Source of the DNA: Candidatus Poribacteria bacterium
Lineage (GTDB): Bacteria; Poribacteria; WGA-4E; WGA-3G
Reading direction: 5' to 3'
Assembly: GCA_022825825.1 (NCBI GenBank)
Contig: JAJDWA010000038.1
Span: forward strand, 38,684-102,683
DNA: 64,000 nt
The notes under the pieces are model-generated. The model did not search any database and had not been told where the DNA came from. It saw only the letters and a list, made by a program, of their open reading frames with translations. The position numbers were made by a program, and so were the translations under genes. Shown here in pieces: positions 18,101 to 26,631 of the stretch. The stretch's first letter is position 1; every line of letters begins with the position of its first letter.

Positions 18101-18520
18101 TCGGTTTGGAAACAGGGAATCAGGTTTAAATCGCAGGTGATCACCGATAATAAACTCAGTATGTCTACCGAGGAAGGTTTCTTCAACCAAAATGGTGCGG
18201 TCCAATTGGCCTGAGAAACGTAGACTGTCAAGCTGACCTCCCCAACCAACAATTAATTTACCGTTCTTGTCAAATTCTTTCCGGTCAATATATTTGCTGA
18301 GTTCATTACCTTCCACAATTCCTTTACCATATAAATCATAGAAGATTTGTGGTTCTTCTTCCAATTGGTATCTATCTGAGAATTTTTTTTCCCCTTCAAT
18401 TGCAGGCAAGAGGGGTTCATACGGACCGAGACTGTCCGCTCCACATCCATAAAACACAGCAATACTAAGGAGGCAATTTACTACAAGCAGAACATTAATT
18501 GTTCGTTTTAACTTATTCAT
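15128..18520 (-). CDS. Large outer-membrane-like protein with lipobox and calcium-binding Asp repeats
   Basis: An 1130-aa envelope protein. The N-terminus has a hydrophobic segment followed by VFYGCG, a probable lipoprotein signal with Cys26. Residues about 90-330 are strand rich. Residues 560-690 hold several Asp-rich loops (GTDEDGDGKLG, DDDDGDGWPDDFDFDG, DQNGVLDFQED, DFNNNGTIDSIEDD) like calcium-binding type-3 or EF-hand-like loops. The C-terminal 400 residues alternate polar and aromatic residues and end in a terminal Phe (YVRAMIGF), as in outer-membrane barrels. The family is not recognised; it could be a surface receptor or part of a secretion apparatus for the surrounding propellers. 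The ATG at 18520 is preceded by AAGGAG 11 nt upstream; an upstream GTG is too close to that site. Confidence 0.8.
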   Translation of the reverse strand: MNKLKRTINVLLVVNCLLSIAVFYGCGADSLGPYEPLLPAIEGEKKFSDRYQLEEEPQIFYDLYGKGIVEGNELSKYIDRKEFDKNGKLIVGWGGQLDSLRFSGQLDRTILVEETFLGRHTEFIIGDHLRFKPDSLFPNRYIIYKTEFDGLRWDISFAQEHHLFTLIHSRISNPILLEGIPFGSQRLGGDLGRRNGLNILSGVRNIENARLIGFRGQGLLGENFRVGYTYINLHKEHPERLINSFMGTVPNTPLEKISIVFRDDSPEDNHIRAITDFNNYDPDEHNDHIQDGVGAAFKSMKITIITQELEELIPQDIEEGIEPDLLPEQTHRFEVYADQLVSVNHAGGTSEIRNSVDGKWRIVNGFNKMKYDLILTDEKINIDPRTVKSIVFDMVVAGDYNIAVIGFSRANQASSNPELQEWIKTEDGRIQMPYRDIIQAPGNYGQSPDYIKNRKKLRDNPSEWKGEGRARKIRYRYGAARAAALYGIDLEGTIGNVRVRAQYSINGKYKQYPTIPKNKVGYSRTKTTVKTPDGEEPSGVSIDRRTGLPVDANGIPTYSETEGERFEAFLGGDGTDEDGDGKLGREKAWFVQLESRFGKLHLEGVLYHIDPGYTTNYLNFGAHPDRGELFNLDNDRLNRPLDDEMLEDLVPWDAFNYTLIEDDDDGDGWPDDFDFDGVIPRADDRDQNGVLDFQEDFLIFYADPPVFSNLIDFNNNGTIDSIEDDFEPEYEYGIDRQGYHLKAEYDLLDNLSVQIGWLNESEVSSRRQNNSKYIYLTYKRDIPDFGNFLFQNQFVRVRDDIPDYTITLPVGELEEIHINDELDFYNARLNKTTLQCLYTGVTNLTLEAKCLVVMQKQFEQDKEKALFTDVEYDSVSQNFETDERVDFMVPIEQVRASGQRRVYPFYPDHGINALDPSDNGLIYDAWNWKKRRYPERNIRNQLTILKASYEILMEGFPFINKIPFVNKIPFVNKLGVDITLTPMVKYVWDRAFDRTADEIPKTLNPDIFLPTDDQPVEYLRFNRRSREDILGVRLDYQFTPRLNILGGFQYRKFTNRDNNFKNYLRSFPDDISVPNLYRPDLRTRILEIQAINQGEWLGFYVVILAGYRRTNHLFQHTVSNITYVRAMIGF
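15604..15657 (-). repeat. Three tandem 18-bp units within the outer-membrane-like gene
   Basis: Three head-to-tail copies of an 18-bp unit (GTTGACAAATGGGATNTT, the third diverged) encode the repeated hexapeptide IPFVNK / FPFINK. Because 18 is divisible by 3, copy-number change would keep the frame. Confidence 0.8.
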
Positions 18521-18629
18521 TAACTTTGTCACTCCTTATAGACGAACTTAACTGAGCAGTATAAAAGTTCGTGTAAATTTCGTGCTGCAAACTTTCAGTT
18601 CGTTGCCTTCGGTTCCGATTTAGCTGTTC

Positions 18630-20972
18630 TCATTTCCGAATAAGCATTTTGCGAGTGGCGGAGAAGTCGCCAGCATCAATGGTATAGAGATAAACGCCAC
18701 TACTCACTTTCTCCCCTTTACCATTGCGCCCATCCCAGTGCACTGCTTGCGATTGTGAGGAATAATCTCCCGCAGACATGATTCCGAGTGATAGTGACCG
18801 AACTAACTTGCCTGTCGGTGTATAGATGCGAATCGTGACATCACTTTCGTCCGCAAGCTTGAACGGAATCCATGTTTCCGGATTAAACGGGTTAGGAAAG
18901 TTTTGTAGCAGTTGGTCCCGCTTAATTTGTCCCAACGTGACAAGTTTCTTTCCCTTAGGTTCAACGGGATAAGGAAGTGAAGAGAATAAATTTTTGGCGT
19001 CCCAGATAAGATATCGTCCGATTTCGTCCGTGGATACTAAAATTGACCCGTCTTGACTAATACCACAATAATCTGGAATTGATGGAAAATTTATCGGTCT
19101 ACTTGTTTGCCAATCCCATATTTGAACGCGATATTGATTAGTAAAGAGGTATCTATTATCAGGACTGAAATGTATCGGCGCTTGAGCACCTGGCAGTGTA
19201 CTGACAAGAGGGGCATTTTGTGGAAGTATTTTCCATATTTTGGTATCTACTTGGTTTGCAGCTGCCAACACAGTTGAACCATCCTCAGCAGAAGCGAAGG
19301 TAAGTGCTGAAGTTGGATATACAGAAGACCTATCATGTTCTAAAGTCTTCCATATATTTTGAAACGCAAAATTCTCCCCGACGCGTTTCCACAACAGAAT
19401 CCAGTACTGATAATTATTGTGTTTCCCTGTCCGAGCAGAAGCAGCCATATATTCGTCATTTTTACTGAAAGCGACCTGATAGAAGTCGGGGCGGTCAAGT
19501 TGAAAATTTATGTGAACTCTAAGAATTTCCTCTGGATTACTCACGTCAAAAAGAAAAAGAAATCCCCATTTATTCACGCCTGCAAGCCATTTTCCAGAGG
19601 AACTGAACGAGGCATGATCAAGAAAACCAATGCCATGTTGGTATTGTGCTTCAACATTCCCATTTTGAAGATCAGCTATTTCAACCCAAGGATATCTACT
19701 ATAAGCAATACGTTTGCTATCTGAAGAAATAGCAACGCCTTTGTCAAAGTGAAACCCATAGGAATGTTCCGCAGGAATCACAAAACGTATTTGTTGTGAG
19801 AGAATATCCCAAACTTTAATAAAGTTGGAATCTATACTAATTATGGTTTCACCATCCGAACTTAGCCTGAGCACACCTCCAATGAAATCAGCGAATTGCT
19901 TCAATTGCCGTTGGGTTTCGGTGTCCCACAGTTCAACAACGCCTCCCCGTATAAAACTTCCGCCATATTGAAGAAGCATAGTTTTTCCATCTGGTGATAA
20001 TATCATCTGTCGCAATCCGGGATAATTGTTTCCGAAAGAGTCAACTTGTTGTCCAGATTTAACATCCCATATATACACATTATGATGTGCAGCATATAGA
20101 TGTTGACTGTTTGCACTGAAGACGATGTCTGCAATCCAAGTTTCGTCAATCGGTTCTTTCCATAACAGTTGTCTTGTTGCGATATCCCACATATAGACAA
20201 AATTGGATCTACTTTCAAATGATGCAAGGCGCGTTCCATCTGGACTGATAGCCACACCGTCAACCCAGTTACCTGTATGCCCTTCAAAATGTCCTATCAA
20301 TTGGCGCGTTTCAATATTCCACACCTCTATATCTGGTCGTTTGGATGCTACGATGAGATACTTTCCATCCGGAGTAAACGCCATATCATCCGTTGAAGAA
20401 TCTGAACAATACTTAGTGGTACCAGTACCGTCTGAATCCTTTGCCACATAACAAGGTTCGCGCTTGCGTCGATTGCCTGCCATTGTTCCAACAAGTTCTC
20501 CAGTTTGCCAATTCCATAGATATATTTCGTTGTCATAAGAATTTACAAGCAACGGTTGGGTAGGGCTAAATACTGCGTCCTCAAAAATGGGGACTGCTGC
20601 TTCCCACTCGGATATCACCTCTCGTGCCTCAACATCCCAAATGTTTACTGTGGTCGTTTTTGGTTGGGTAGAATCGCTTAGAATCGCTAAATGTGTAGCG
20701 TTTGGACTAAACACGACATAACTGCCTTTGGGGTGTGTGCCGAATTCGTCAATAATTTCCCCTGTTTCACGGTCAACAATCTGGATATTGGTACCGAAAT
20801 AGGGGGTACGCAAAATAGTTTGGTTGGTCAGAAAAGCGTGCTTTTCTGGAGGTAGCTGCCCAAGCGTAGCGATGGGTTCAATTCCAAACGCAACACACGG
20901 CATGCAGACAAGACAAATTAGTACAATATAGACATGCCAGTTTTGCCTTAAAAAAGAAGTAAATGTTTTCAT
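18630..20972 (-). CDS. Secreted WD40-like propeller with FlgD-like C-terminal sorting domain (paralogue C)
   Basis: A 780-aa paralogue with a signal peptide (MKTFTSFLRQ... to CVAFG), then the conserved IEPIATLGQLPPEKHAFL start, WD40-like blades (e.g. VAISPDGTRLASFESRSNFV), the linker VEPKGKKLVTLGQIKRDQ, LLQNFPNPFNPETW and a FlgD-like Ig domain ending SATRKMLIRK. One blade segment (GHTGNWVDGVAISPDGTR) is identical in paralogue A. The frame is open 55 codons upstream, but the ATG at 20972 with GGAG 7 nt before it opens the signal peptide. Two extra cysteines in an insertion near residue 175 (EPCYVAKDSDGTGTTKYCSD) may form a disulfide; paralogue A has a similar Cys pair. Confidence 0.9.
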   Translation of the reverse strand: MKTFTSFLRQNWHVYIVLICLVCMPCVAFGIEPIATLGQLPPEKHAFLTNQTILRTPYFGTNIQIVDRETGEIIDEFGTHPKGSYVVFSPNATHLAILSDSTQPKTTTVNIWDVEAREVISEWEAAVPIFEDAVFSPTQPLLVNSYDNEIYLWNWQTGELVGTMAGNRRKREPCYVAKDSDGTGTTKYCSDSSTDDMAFTPDGKYLIVASKRPDIEVWNIETRQLIGHFEGHTGNWVDGVAISPDGTRLASFESRSNFVYMWDIATRQLLWKEPIDETWIADIVFSANSQHLYAAHHNVYIWDVKSGQQVDSFGNNYPGLRQMILSPDGKTMLLQYGGSFIRGGVVELWDTETQRQLKQFADFIGGVLRLSSDGETIISIDSNFIKVWDILSQQIRFVIPAEHSYGFHFDKGVAISSDSKRIAYSRYPWVEIADLQNGNVEAQYQHGIGFLDHASFSSSGKWLAGVNKWGFLFLFDVSNPEEILRVHINFQLDRPDFYQVAFSKNDEYMAASARTGKHNNYQYWILLWKRVGENFAFQNIWKTLEHDRSSVYPTSALTFASAEDGSTVLAAANQVDTKIWKILPQNAPLVSTLPGAQAPIHFSPDNRYLFTNQYRVQIWDWQTSRPINFPSIPDYCGISQDGSILVSTDEIGRYLIWDAKNLFSSLPYPVEPKGKKLVTLGQIKRDQLLQNFPNPFNPETWIPFKLADESDVTIRIYTPTGKLVRSLSLGIMSAGDYSSQSQAVHWDGRNGKGEKVSSGVYLYTIDAGDFSATRKMLIRK

Positions 20973-21036
20973 GACGGTTCTCCAATTATTTTTGTGGACA
21001 TTTAACACAGTCCGAAAGTCGTCTACTCGGAAGATA

Positions 21037-21048
21037 CACTGAATTATA
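21037..21048 (-). promoter_or_regulatory. Conserved leader element TATAATTCAGTG of propeller C
   Basis: TATAATTCAGTG on the minus strand lies 65 nt upstream of the ATG at 20972. It is identical to the element upstream of propeller B, while surrounding sequence is less conserved. Confidence 0.5.
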
Positions 21049-21108
21049 GATTTCCATGGCTGACGAAGGTACATCAATTCATCCCGTATTGGTATAAGAG
21101 CAATTTTC

Positions 21109-21243
21109 ATGCCAAAGGTGATTTGGGCTGGAAACACGGAAATTCAGATACGAGGCGGTAGTGAATATAATAGACTTGCACGCGAACGTGCAGCTCTTAC
21201 TAACGTTGCACAATTTTGGGCATTCACTGACCACAACCACTAA
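21109..21243 (+). pseudogene. Short coding remnant, 44 codons, duplicated upstream of propellers
   Basis: An open frame, MPKVIWAGNTEIQIRGG... ending FWAFTDHNH, has no clear ribosome site. A decayed copy lies at 12560-12722, and a few codons of a third lie near 23872. It resembles the C-terminal piece of a larger lost gene; the family is not recognised. Confidence 0.35.
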
Positions 21244-21313
21244 TTTTCTATCACTCAAACAGGTGAGGTTGTAACCATTGCCTGCTAAAGTTTTAAAATG
21301 CAGTCGAACCTTT

Positions 21314-23602
21314 TCATTTCTGAATAAGCATTTTGCGTGTAGCGGAGAAGTCCCCTGCATTAATGGTGTAGAGATAGACTCCACTACTGACTGACTCCCC
21401 ATTGTCATTCCGTCCGTCCCAATGGATTGCCTGTGATTGTAAGGAATAGTCACCAGCAGACATTATCCCTGGTGATAGTGATCGAACTAACTTACCTGCC
21501 GGAGTATAGATGCGAATTGTTACATCACTTTCGTTCACGAGTCTGAACGGAATCCACGTTTCGGGATTGAATGGGTTTGGAAAGTTTTGTAGCAGCTGAT
21601 TTCGTTTGATTTGTCCGAATGTAACAAAATGCTTGTTTTTAGGTTCAACAGCGGTAGGTTGAGGTTGGAAAGGTAGGAGTTTTGTTGCATCCCATATATG
21701 TACCTGTCCGGTTTCGTCGAATGATGCCAGAACAGCGCCATTCTGACTGAGATCAAAATATTCGGAGATGGTTGGATGGTCAATTGGTGTATCTGCTTGC
21801 CAATCCCATATTTGGAGCTTGTCATCTTGTTCAGTGAAAAGGTGTTGACCATCTGGGCTAAAGTGTAAATATAGACCTCGATTTGAAGACATTAATAGTT
21901 GAGGCTGCTTTGGATCAAGTCTCCAGATTTGGATTGCATTATCACTGTTAACAGCCAATACAGTTGAACCATCTTCGTTAGATGCGAAGGTAGGTCGAGA
22001 ATGGGAATCACTGGAAAGTTCTGGTACTTGCCATGCATATTGAAAACGGAAGGTGTCTCCCTCGCGTTTCCATAATAGAACCCAATATTCCCATTTATGA
22101 TTTTTGTAAATCTGAGTTGTAGCTGCCAGATACTCGTCGTTTTCACTAAATATAAAATGTGAACCGAGATTGACATTAGGTGCATCGCCTGTAGAAACGT
22201 GCTGAATTTCGGCAGGATTATTTACATTGTAAAGACGAACCTGTCTAGTACCGTTTACTGCAACCCACTTCCCAGTAGAACTAAAGGCAACGTCAGAATG
22301 TCCATAACCGTATCGGAATTGAGTAACTACATTTCCTGTTTGTAGATCGCGCACTTCTATCCATGGATCGCGTCCAACTGCAAGTTTTCGTCCGTCAGGT
22401 GAGATTGCAAATTCTCGGAATAGGCTGTTTTCAGCAGAAGTGAATAGGCGCATCTGCTGTGAAGAAATGTCCCATGCCTTTATTGAGTTTCGAGATACAG
22501 AGACTAAGGACCTACCGTCAGGTGTTAAAGCATTCTCCCAGCCACTGATATAATCGGTCCACACTTTCAACTGCTTCCTTTTTTCCACATCCCATAGGAC
22601 AACAGCATCTTGATAATGTAGAATCGCCGTTTTCCCATCTGGCGATAGTGTCATTGACTGTAACGAACGAAACTCGCTACCGAATGTATCAACCAGTTGC
22701 CCCGATTTTACATCCCAGACGCGTACCTGATCGTCCCATCCTTCCCAACCACCCTTACCATTTCCTTGTAATGAACTTGTACGGTTTGCAACATATAAAT
22801 GCCTGCTGTCAGAACTAAATGCTATAGCAACAACATGGCCCGTGCCACCTCCTTTGCGCCATAACATCTGTTGCGCATTAAAATTCCATGCATAAAATGA
22901 ACCTGAATTTAACGTGTACATCGCAATGGTCGCACCATCAGGACTGATGATTAATTCTTCAGCACTGCTAACGTTTACCCCTTCAAAATGTGCCTCAAAG
23001 CTGCGTGTTTCAATGTTCCATAACTCAATCTTAGAATTATTTGCAGCAACAATGAGATGACGAACATCTTTACTAAAGACCATTGCGCGATCCGATGGCA
23101 TATTTTCACGTATCAACTTTCCGATAGTTTCTCCATTCTGCCAGTTCCATAGATGTATTTCACGAGCAATATCAATGGCAATTATAGGTTGTGTAGGACT
23201 AAATGATATATCATCTTCAAATATATGAGACTCTATTTCCCGCTGAGATATTAGTTGTCTGGCTTCTATATCCCAGATGTTTACAGAGGTCGTACTTGTA
23301 TCTCGAAAATAGTTCAAGATAGCCAAATGTGTCATCCTTGGGTTAAATTTTACATGGCTAATGTACGTTCGTTTACCAAATTCATCCATAACTGTGCCTG
23401 TATTAGCATCAATGACCTGAATATGTGTTGGAACAACGCGTAAAATCGTTCCATTATTAAGAAACGCATGCTGTTCTGGGATTGGCTGTCCAATGGTACC
23501 GATGGGTTCAATCCCAAATGTGGTACAAGGAATCCATACGATACTGATGAGGGTAAGGAAAGCAAACAAGTTTTGTTTAAAAAAGATGGTAGGTGTTTTC
23601 AT
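21314..23602 (-). CDS. Secreted WD40-like propeller with FlgD-like C-terminal sorting domain (paralogue D)
   Basis: A 762-aa paralogue of the three propellers downstream. It has a signal peptide (MKTPTIFFKQ to CTTFG) and the start IEPIGTIGQPIPEQHAFL. The blades are WD40-like with FSPDG, VRVWDVKSG and ELWNIET. The linker VEPKNKHFVTFGQIKRNQ is followed by LLQNFPNPFNPETW and a FlgD-like domain ending SATRKMLIQK. TGGAG lies 7 nt before the ATG. It shares with paralogue B a blade containing GWDDQVRVWDV or GWDDKVRVWDV, so these two may be the closest pair. It is probably exported and anchored by the same system as its neighbours. Confidence 0.9.
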   Translation of the reverse strand: MKTPTIFFKQNLFAFLTLISIVWIPCTTFGIEPIGTIGQPIPEQHAFLNNGTILRVVPTHIQVIDANTGTVMDEFGKRTYISHVKFNPRMTHLAILNYFRDTSTTSVNIWDIEARQLISQREIESHIFEDDISFSPTQPIIAIDIAREIHLWNWQNGETIGKLIRENMPSDRAMVFSKDVRHLIVAANNSKIELWNIETRSFEAHFEGVNVSSAEELIISPDGATIAMYTLNSGSFYAWNFNAQQMLWRKGGGTGHVVAIAFSSDSRHLYVANRTSSLQGNGKGGWEGWDDQVRVWDVKSGQLVDTFGSEFRSLQSMTLSPDGKTAILHYQDAVVLWDVEKRKQLKVWTDYISGWENALTPDGRSLVSVSRNSIKAWDISSQQMRLFTSAENSLFREFAISPDGRKLAVGRDPWIEVRDLQTGNVVTQFRYGYGHSDVAFSSTGKWVAVNGTRQVRLYNVNNPAEIQHVSTGDAPNVNLGSHFIFSENDEYLAATTQIYKNHKWEYWVLLWKREGDTFRFQYAWQVPELSSDSHSRPTFASNEDGSTVLAVNSDNAIQIWRLDPKQPQLLMSSNRGLYLHFSPDGQHLFTEQDDKLQIWDWQADTPIDHPTISEYFDLSQNGAVLASFDETGQVHIWDATKLLPFQPQPTAVEPKNKHFVTFGQIKRNQLLQNFPNPFNPETWIPFRLVNESDVTIRIYTPAGKLVRSLSPGIMSAGDYSLQSQAIHWDGRNDNGESVSSGVYLYTINAGDFSATRKMLIQK

Positions 23603-23709
23603 GAAGTGTCTCCATTTATTTTATTTGTGAACATAAGAACAATAATTTGTAGTAACCTTTCGGTGTCGAATAGATGGTAAATCTAACTCTCTTTTGAAAA
23701 TTTAACGCT

Positions 23710-23838
23710 TCAGTTTTCCCATGTAGTTGTGCGTTTCCCCTTCGCTTCAACCGCCATAGCACCACTTCTCCAGAGATCATAGCCATTTCCAGACTCATCT
23801 TTGAAACGACCTGACCAAGGTGCTTCATCAAATGCCAT
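23710..23838 (-). pseudogene. C-terminal remnant of a secreted protein with K-x-TTTW tail
   Basis: A 42-codon open frame ends AMAVEAKGKRTTTWEN. The end matches the tail of the LamG protein at 4007 (VEAAGKATTTWGLLK) and of the YWTD proteins. The preceding residues (DEAPWSGRFKDESGNGYDLW) have no identified domain, and an in-frame TGA lies 8 codons upstream of the ATG. No signal peptide remains, so this is read as a fragment of a lost gene. The rest of 23603-24032 shows only AT-rich sequence. Confidence 0.6.
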
Positions 23839-24032
23839 AAGGCAATAGTGTGTTCATCTATACCTGAACAGAGAGCAATTTTTATGCCAATGATAATGCT
23901 ATAGTAAAATAGGTCTAAATCAAGAATTTTCACCGATTCATCCGACAAATGTGTGGGTTACTGTTCAGTTTCTGAACAAATATGTTTAAAAATTGGTCTT
24001 AACTTCAAATCAGAAGGCGATTTTAGAATTTC

Positions 24033-24061
24033 TTGACGTCAGCCAATTTTTCAAGTATACT
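24033..24061 (+). promoter_or_regulatory. sigma70-like promoter of the glycoside hydrolase gene
   Basis: TTGACG and TATACT are separated by 17 bp, and the start codon at 24119 is about 57 nt downstream. Confidence 0.78.
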
Positions 24062-24118
24062 TACGCAGTGTTCGTTCAAGATACTTTAGCACAGTTAAAA
24101 TAAGGCAGGGAGGAGTCT

Positions 24119-26449
24119 ATGGTTGAACGCTGGGGAATATATGAAGTAACGCTGAATGGTCCGGATACGGGAAATCCGTACGTTGAGGTCGAATTAACCG
24201 CAGTATTTAAACAAAACGGCCGGACTTTTGAACCACAAGGGTTCTACGATGGAAATGGAATTTATAAAGTACGATTCATGCCCGACGAAGTCGGAGAATG
24301 GATCTACACCACAAAAAGTAACAGTCCTGAACTCAACGGTAAAACGGGGCAATTCACCTGCATTGAACCGTCCGATGAAAACCACGGACCTGTGCAAGTG
24401 CATAAAGATTTCTACCTACAATACGCCGATGGCACACCGTATCATCAGTTTGGCACAACTTGTTATGCTTGGGCACATCAAGGGCATGCAATGGAGGAAC
24501 AGACGCTCAAAACTCTCGCTGAAGCACCGTTTAATAAGATGCGGATGTGCATTTTTCCCAAAGATTATGTCTACAATAAAAATGAACCTATCTATTATCC
24601 TTATGAAGGAAAGCCACTAAAAGACTGGGACTTCACAAGATTCAATCCCGAATTCTGGCAGCATTTTGAGCAGCGCGTTCAAGACCTATTAGACCTCGGC
24701 ATTGAAGCGGACATTATCCTCTTTCACACTTATGACCGATGGGATTTTGAGAATATGGATGCTGAAAGCGATGATCGCTATATCCGTTATGCTGTCGCAC
24801 GTTTAGCTGCTTTTCGTAACGTCTGGTGGTCCCTTGCAAATGAATATGATATCATGCCTGCGAAGGAAGAATCCGACTGGGACCGCTTTTTCCAGATTAT
24901 CAGCGACTACGACCCGTATCAGCGGTTACGTGGTATTCACAACTGCAGGGGTTGGTATGACCACAGTAAGCCTTGGGTAACACATACCAGTATTCAAACC
25001 TCAAATATGGCGCAAGGTATCAATTATCGCACGCAATATGGAAAACCTGTTATTTATGATGAGTGCCGCTATGAAGGTGATATTCCTCACGGATGGGGCA
25101 ATATCACGGCTCAGCAGATGGTCCAACACTTTTGGGCTGGCACTGTTTCTGGGTGCTATGTCGGACATGGCGAAACTTATAAACATCCTGAAGACCTCCT
25201 CTGGTGGGCAAAAGGCGGTGTGCTACGTGGTGAAAGTCCACCTCGGATAGCATTTCTGAAGGACTTCATGGTAGACGCACCACCGTTTGATACACTTGAA
25301 CCGATTGGTGATGATGCGGGACGATACATCCTTGTTAAACAAGAGGAATACTATCTCGTTTACACAACTGAACCCCAAACGATAACAGTGCAGCTGCACG
25401 GAAACCAACCGTATAAAATTGATGGCGTTGATACCTGGAACATGAATATCCTGCCTGTTGGAACAGCACAACCCGGTGAATATACGTTCGCTTCACCACA
25501 TAGCGATTTTGCATACCGTTTTACGCCTTATGCACCGGGTGAAAAACTTCGTCCTGAAGCAAGGGCATCCGCTGATGTTCTGCAAGGCAGTGCACCGCTC
25601 GCTGTCGCCTTTTCGGCAGCAGGTGAGTTAACACAACATTGGGATTTTGGCGATGGCACAACATGCGATGAATCAAACCCTACACACGTCTATGAAAAAC
25701 TTGGGCAATACACAGCCACGCTTCAAATCACGGACGCTGAAGGCACATCGTCAACAACAGCGGTCACAATTAACGTTTTACCAGAGGCACCCGCCGACAT
25801 CGTGACTCGGACAGAATTTCCCTGTTCACGCGCAGGACTTGTTGTTCTCTGGGATAACACACTTGATGATAGTAGTGAAATTGAACCTCGCGGCGACGCA
25901 TCAATTACTCAAGATGGACAGATGGATTTGACGGGTGGTGCATTTCTTGCCAAAAATGTGAATGAAACCCTCCTTGCAGCATGCCAGCAAAGTAATCAAT
26001 TAACAATTGAATGTATGGTTACCACAGATAATCTAAATCAAAGCGGTCCAGCGCGTATTATTTCGTTTTCAAACGACATTACCCATCGTAACTTCACCTT
26101 GGGACAGGATGGCAACCGTTTTGCTATGCGAATCCGTACACCGCGAACCGGAACGAATGGCATGGGCGGTGAGTTCTCTTTCGGCAAAATTGAATCGGGA
26201 AAATCGACACACGTCATCGTCAGTTATTTTTCGGGCAATGTTTTCTGCTATGTTGATGGAGAGTTAGTCCATTCTGGCGGCGGAATTCAAGGGGACTTCA
26301 GCAATTGGGAATTATATCCGTTGCTTTTCGGTGATGAAGCAAGTGGTGGTAGGAATTGGGAAGGTAAGCTTAGCCACGTTGCGATTTATAGTCGGTTCGT
26401 TGGTTTGGAAGAGGCTGCGCATAAGTTTAAGATGATTCAAGATGAGTGA
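24119..26449 (+). CDS. Multidomain glycoside hydrolase-like protein (DUF5060 / DUF4038-like, PKD, LamG)
   Basis: A 776-aa protein. Residues 1-90 match the DUF5060 beta-sandwich (WGIYEVTLNG, GFYDGNGIYKVRFMPDEVGEW). Residues 95-400 form a TIM barrel of the DUF4038 type, with the acid/base pair NE at 241-242 (SLANEYD) and a likely nucleophile Glu315 (VIYDECRYEGD). Residues about 400-475 form a C-terminal beta domain. A PKD domain follows (WDFGDGTTCDESNPTHVYE), then a LamG-like domain to the end. It probably cleaves glycosidic bonds of a plant or algal polysaccharide. PKD and LamG modules are normally extracellular, yet no signal peptide is present. The start has GGGAGGAG 4 nt before ATG, and no in-frame upstream leader is visible. 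Confidence 0.88.
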   Translation: MVERWGIYEVTLNGPDTGNPYVEVELTAVFKQNGRTFEPQGFYDGNGIYKVRFMPDEVGEWIYTTKSNSPELNGKTGQFTCIEPSDENHGPVQVHKDFYLQYADGTPYHQFGTTCYAWAHQGHAMEEQTLKTLAEAPFNKMRMCIFPKDYVYNKNEPIYYPYEGKPLKDWDFTRFNPEFWQHFEQRVQDLLDLGIEADIILFHTYDRWDFENMDAESDDRYIRYAVARLAAFRNVWWSLANEYDIMPAKEESDWDRFFQIISDYDPYQRLRGIHNCRGWYDHSKPWVTHTSIQTSNMAQGINYRTQYGKPVIYDECRYEGDIPHGWGNITAQQMVQHFWAGTVSGCYVGHGETYKHPEDLLWWAKGGVLRGESPPRIAFLKDFMVDAPPFDTLEPIGDDAGRYILVKQEEYYLVYTTEPQTITVQLHGNQPYKIDGVDTWNMNILPVGTAQPGEYTFASPHSDFAYRFTPYAPGEKLRPEARASADVLQGSAPLAVAFSAAGELTQHWDFGDGTTCDESNPTHVYEKLGQYTATLQITDAEGTSSTTAVTINVLPEAPADIVTRTEFPCSRAGLVVLWDNTLDDSSEIEPRGDASITQDGQMDLTGGAFLAKNVNETLLAACQQSNQLTIECMVTTDNLNQSGPARIISFSNDITHRNFTLGQDGNRFAMRIRTPRTGTNGMGGEFSFGKIESGKSTHVIVSYFSGNVFCYVDGELVHSGGGIQGDFSNWELYPLLFGDEASGGRNWEGKLSHVAIYSRFVGLEEAAHKFKMIQDE

Positions 26450-26580
26450 CCTTTTTACATTGCGGGTGAGGTGTCTGAGCCTTACCTGTCCCTTTAGCAT
26501 CATTAGTTATAGTATCAATACGCCTATCACCAGAAATGTGGAAACCCACGCCTTGCCATACATCAGGTCTATTTTCAAAC

Positions 26581-26609
26581 TTGAAAAGTTTTAAAAGGTA
26601 TAGTAGAAT
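26581..26609 (+). promoter_or_regulatory. Possible promoter of the cupin gene
   Basis: TTGAAA and TAGAAT are separated by 17 bp, with the ATG at 26632. The short leader still contains the ribosome site AAGGAGG. Confidence 0.55.
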
Positions 26610-26631
26610 AGGAAAGAAAAGGAGGTTAACA

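Noticed and set aside
23616..23948. 110-codon minus frame upstream of propeller D
   Set aside because: It covers the tail remnant in another frame; only the 23710-23838 frame shows the conserved tail.
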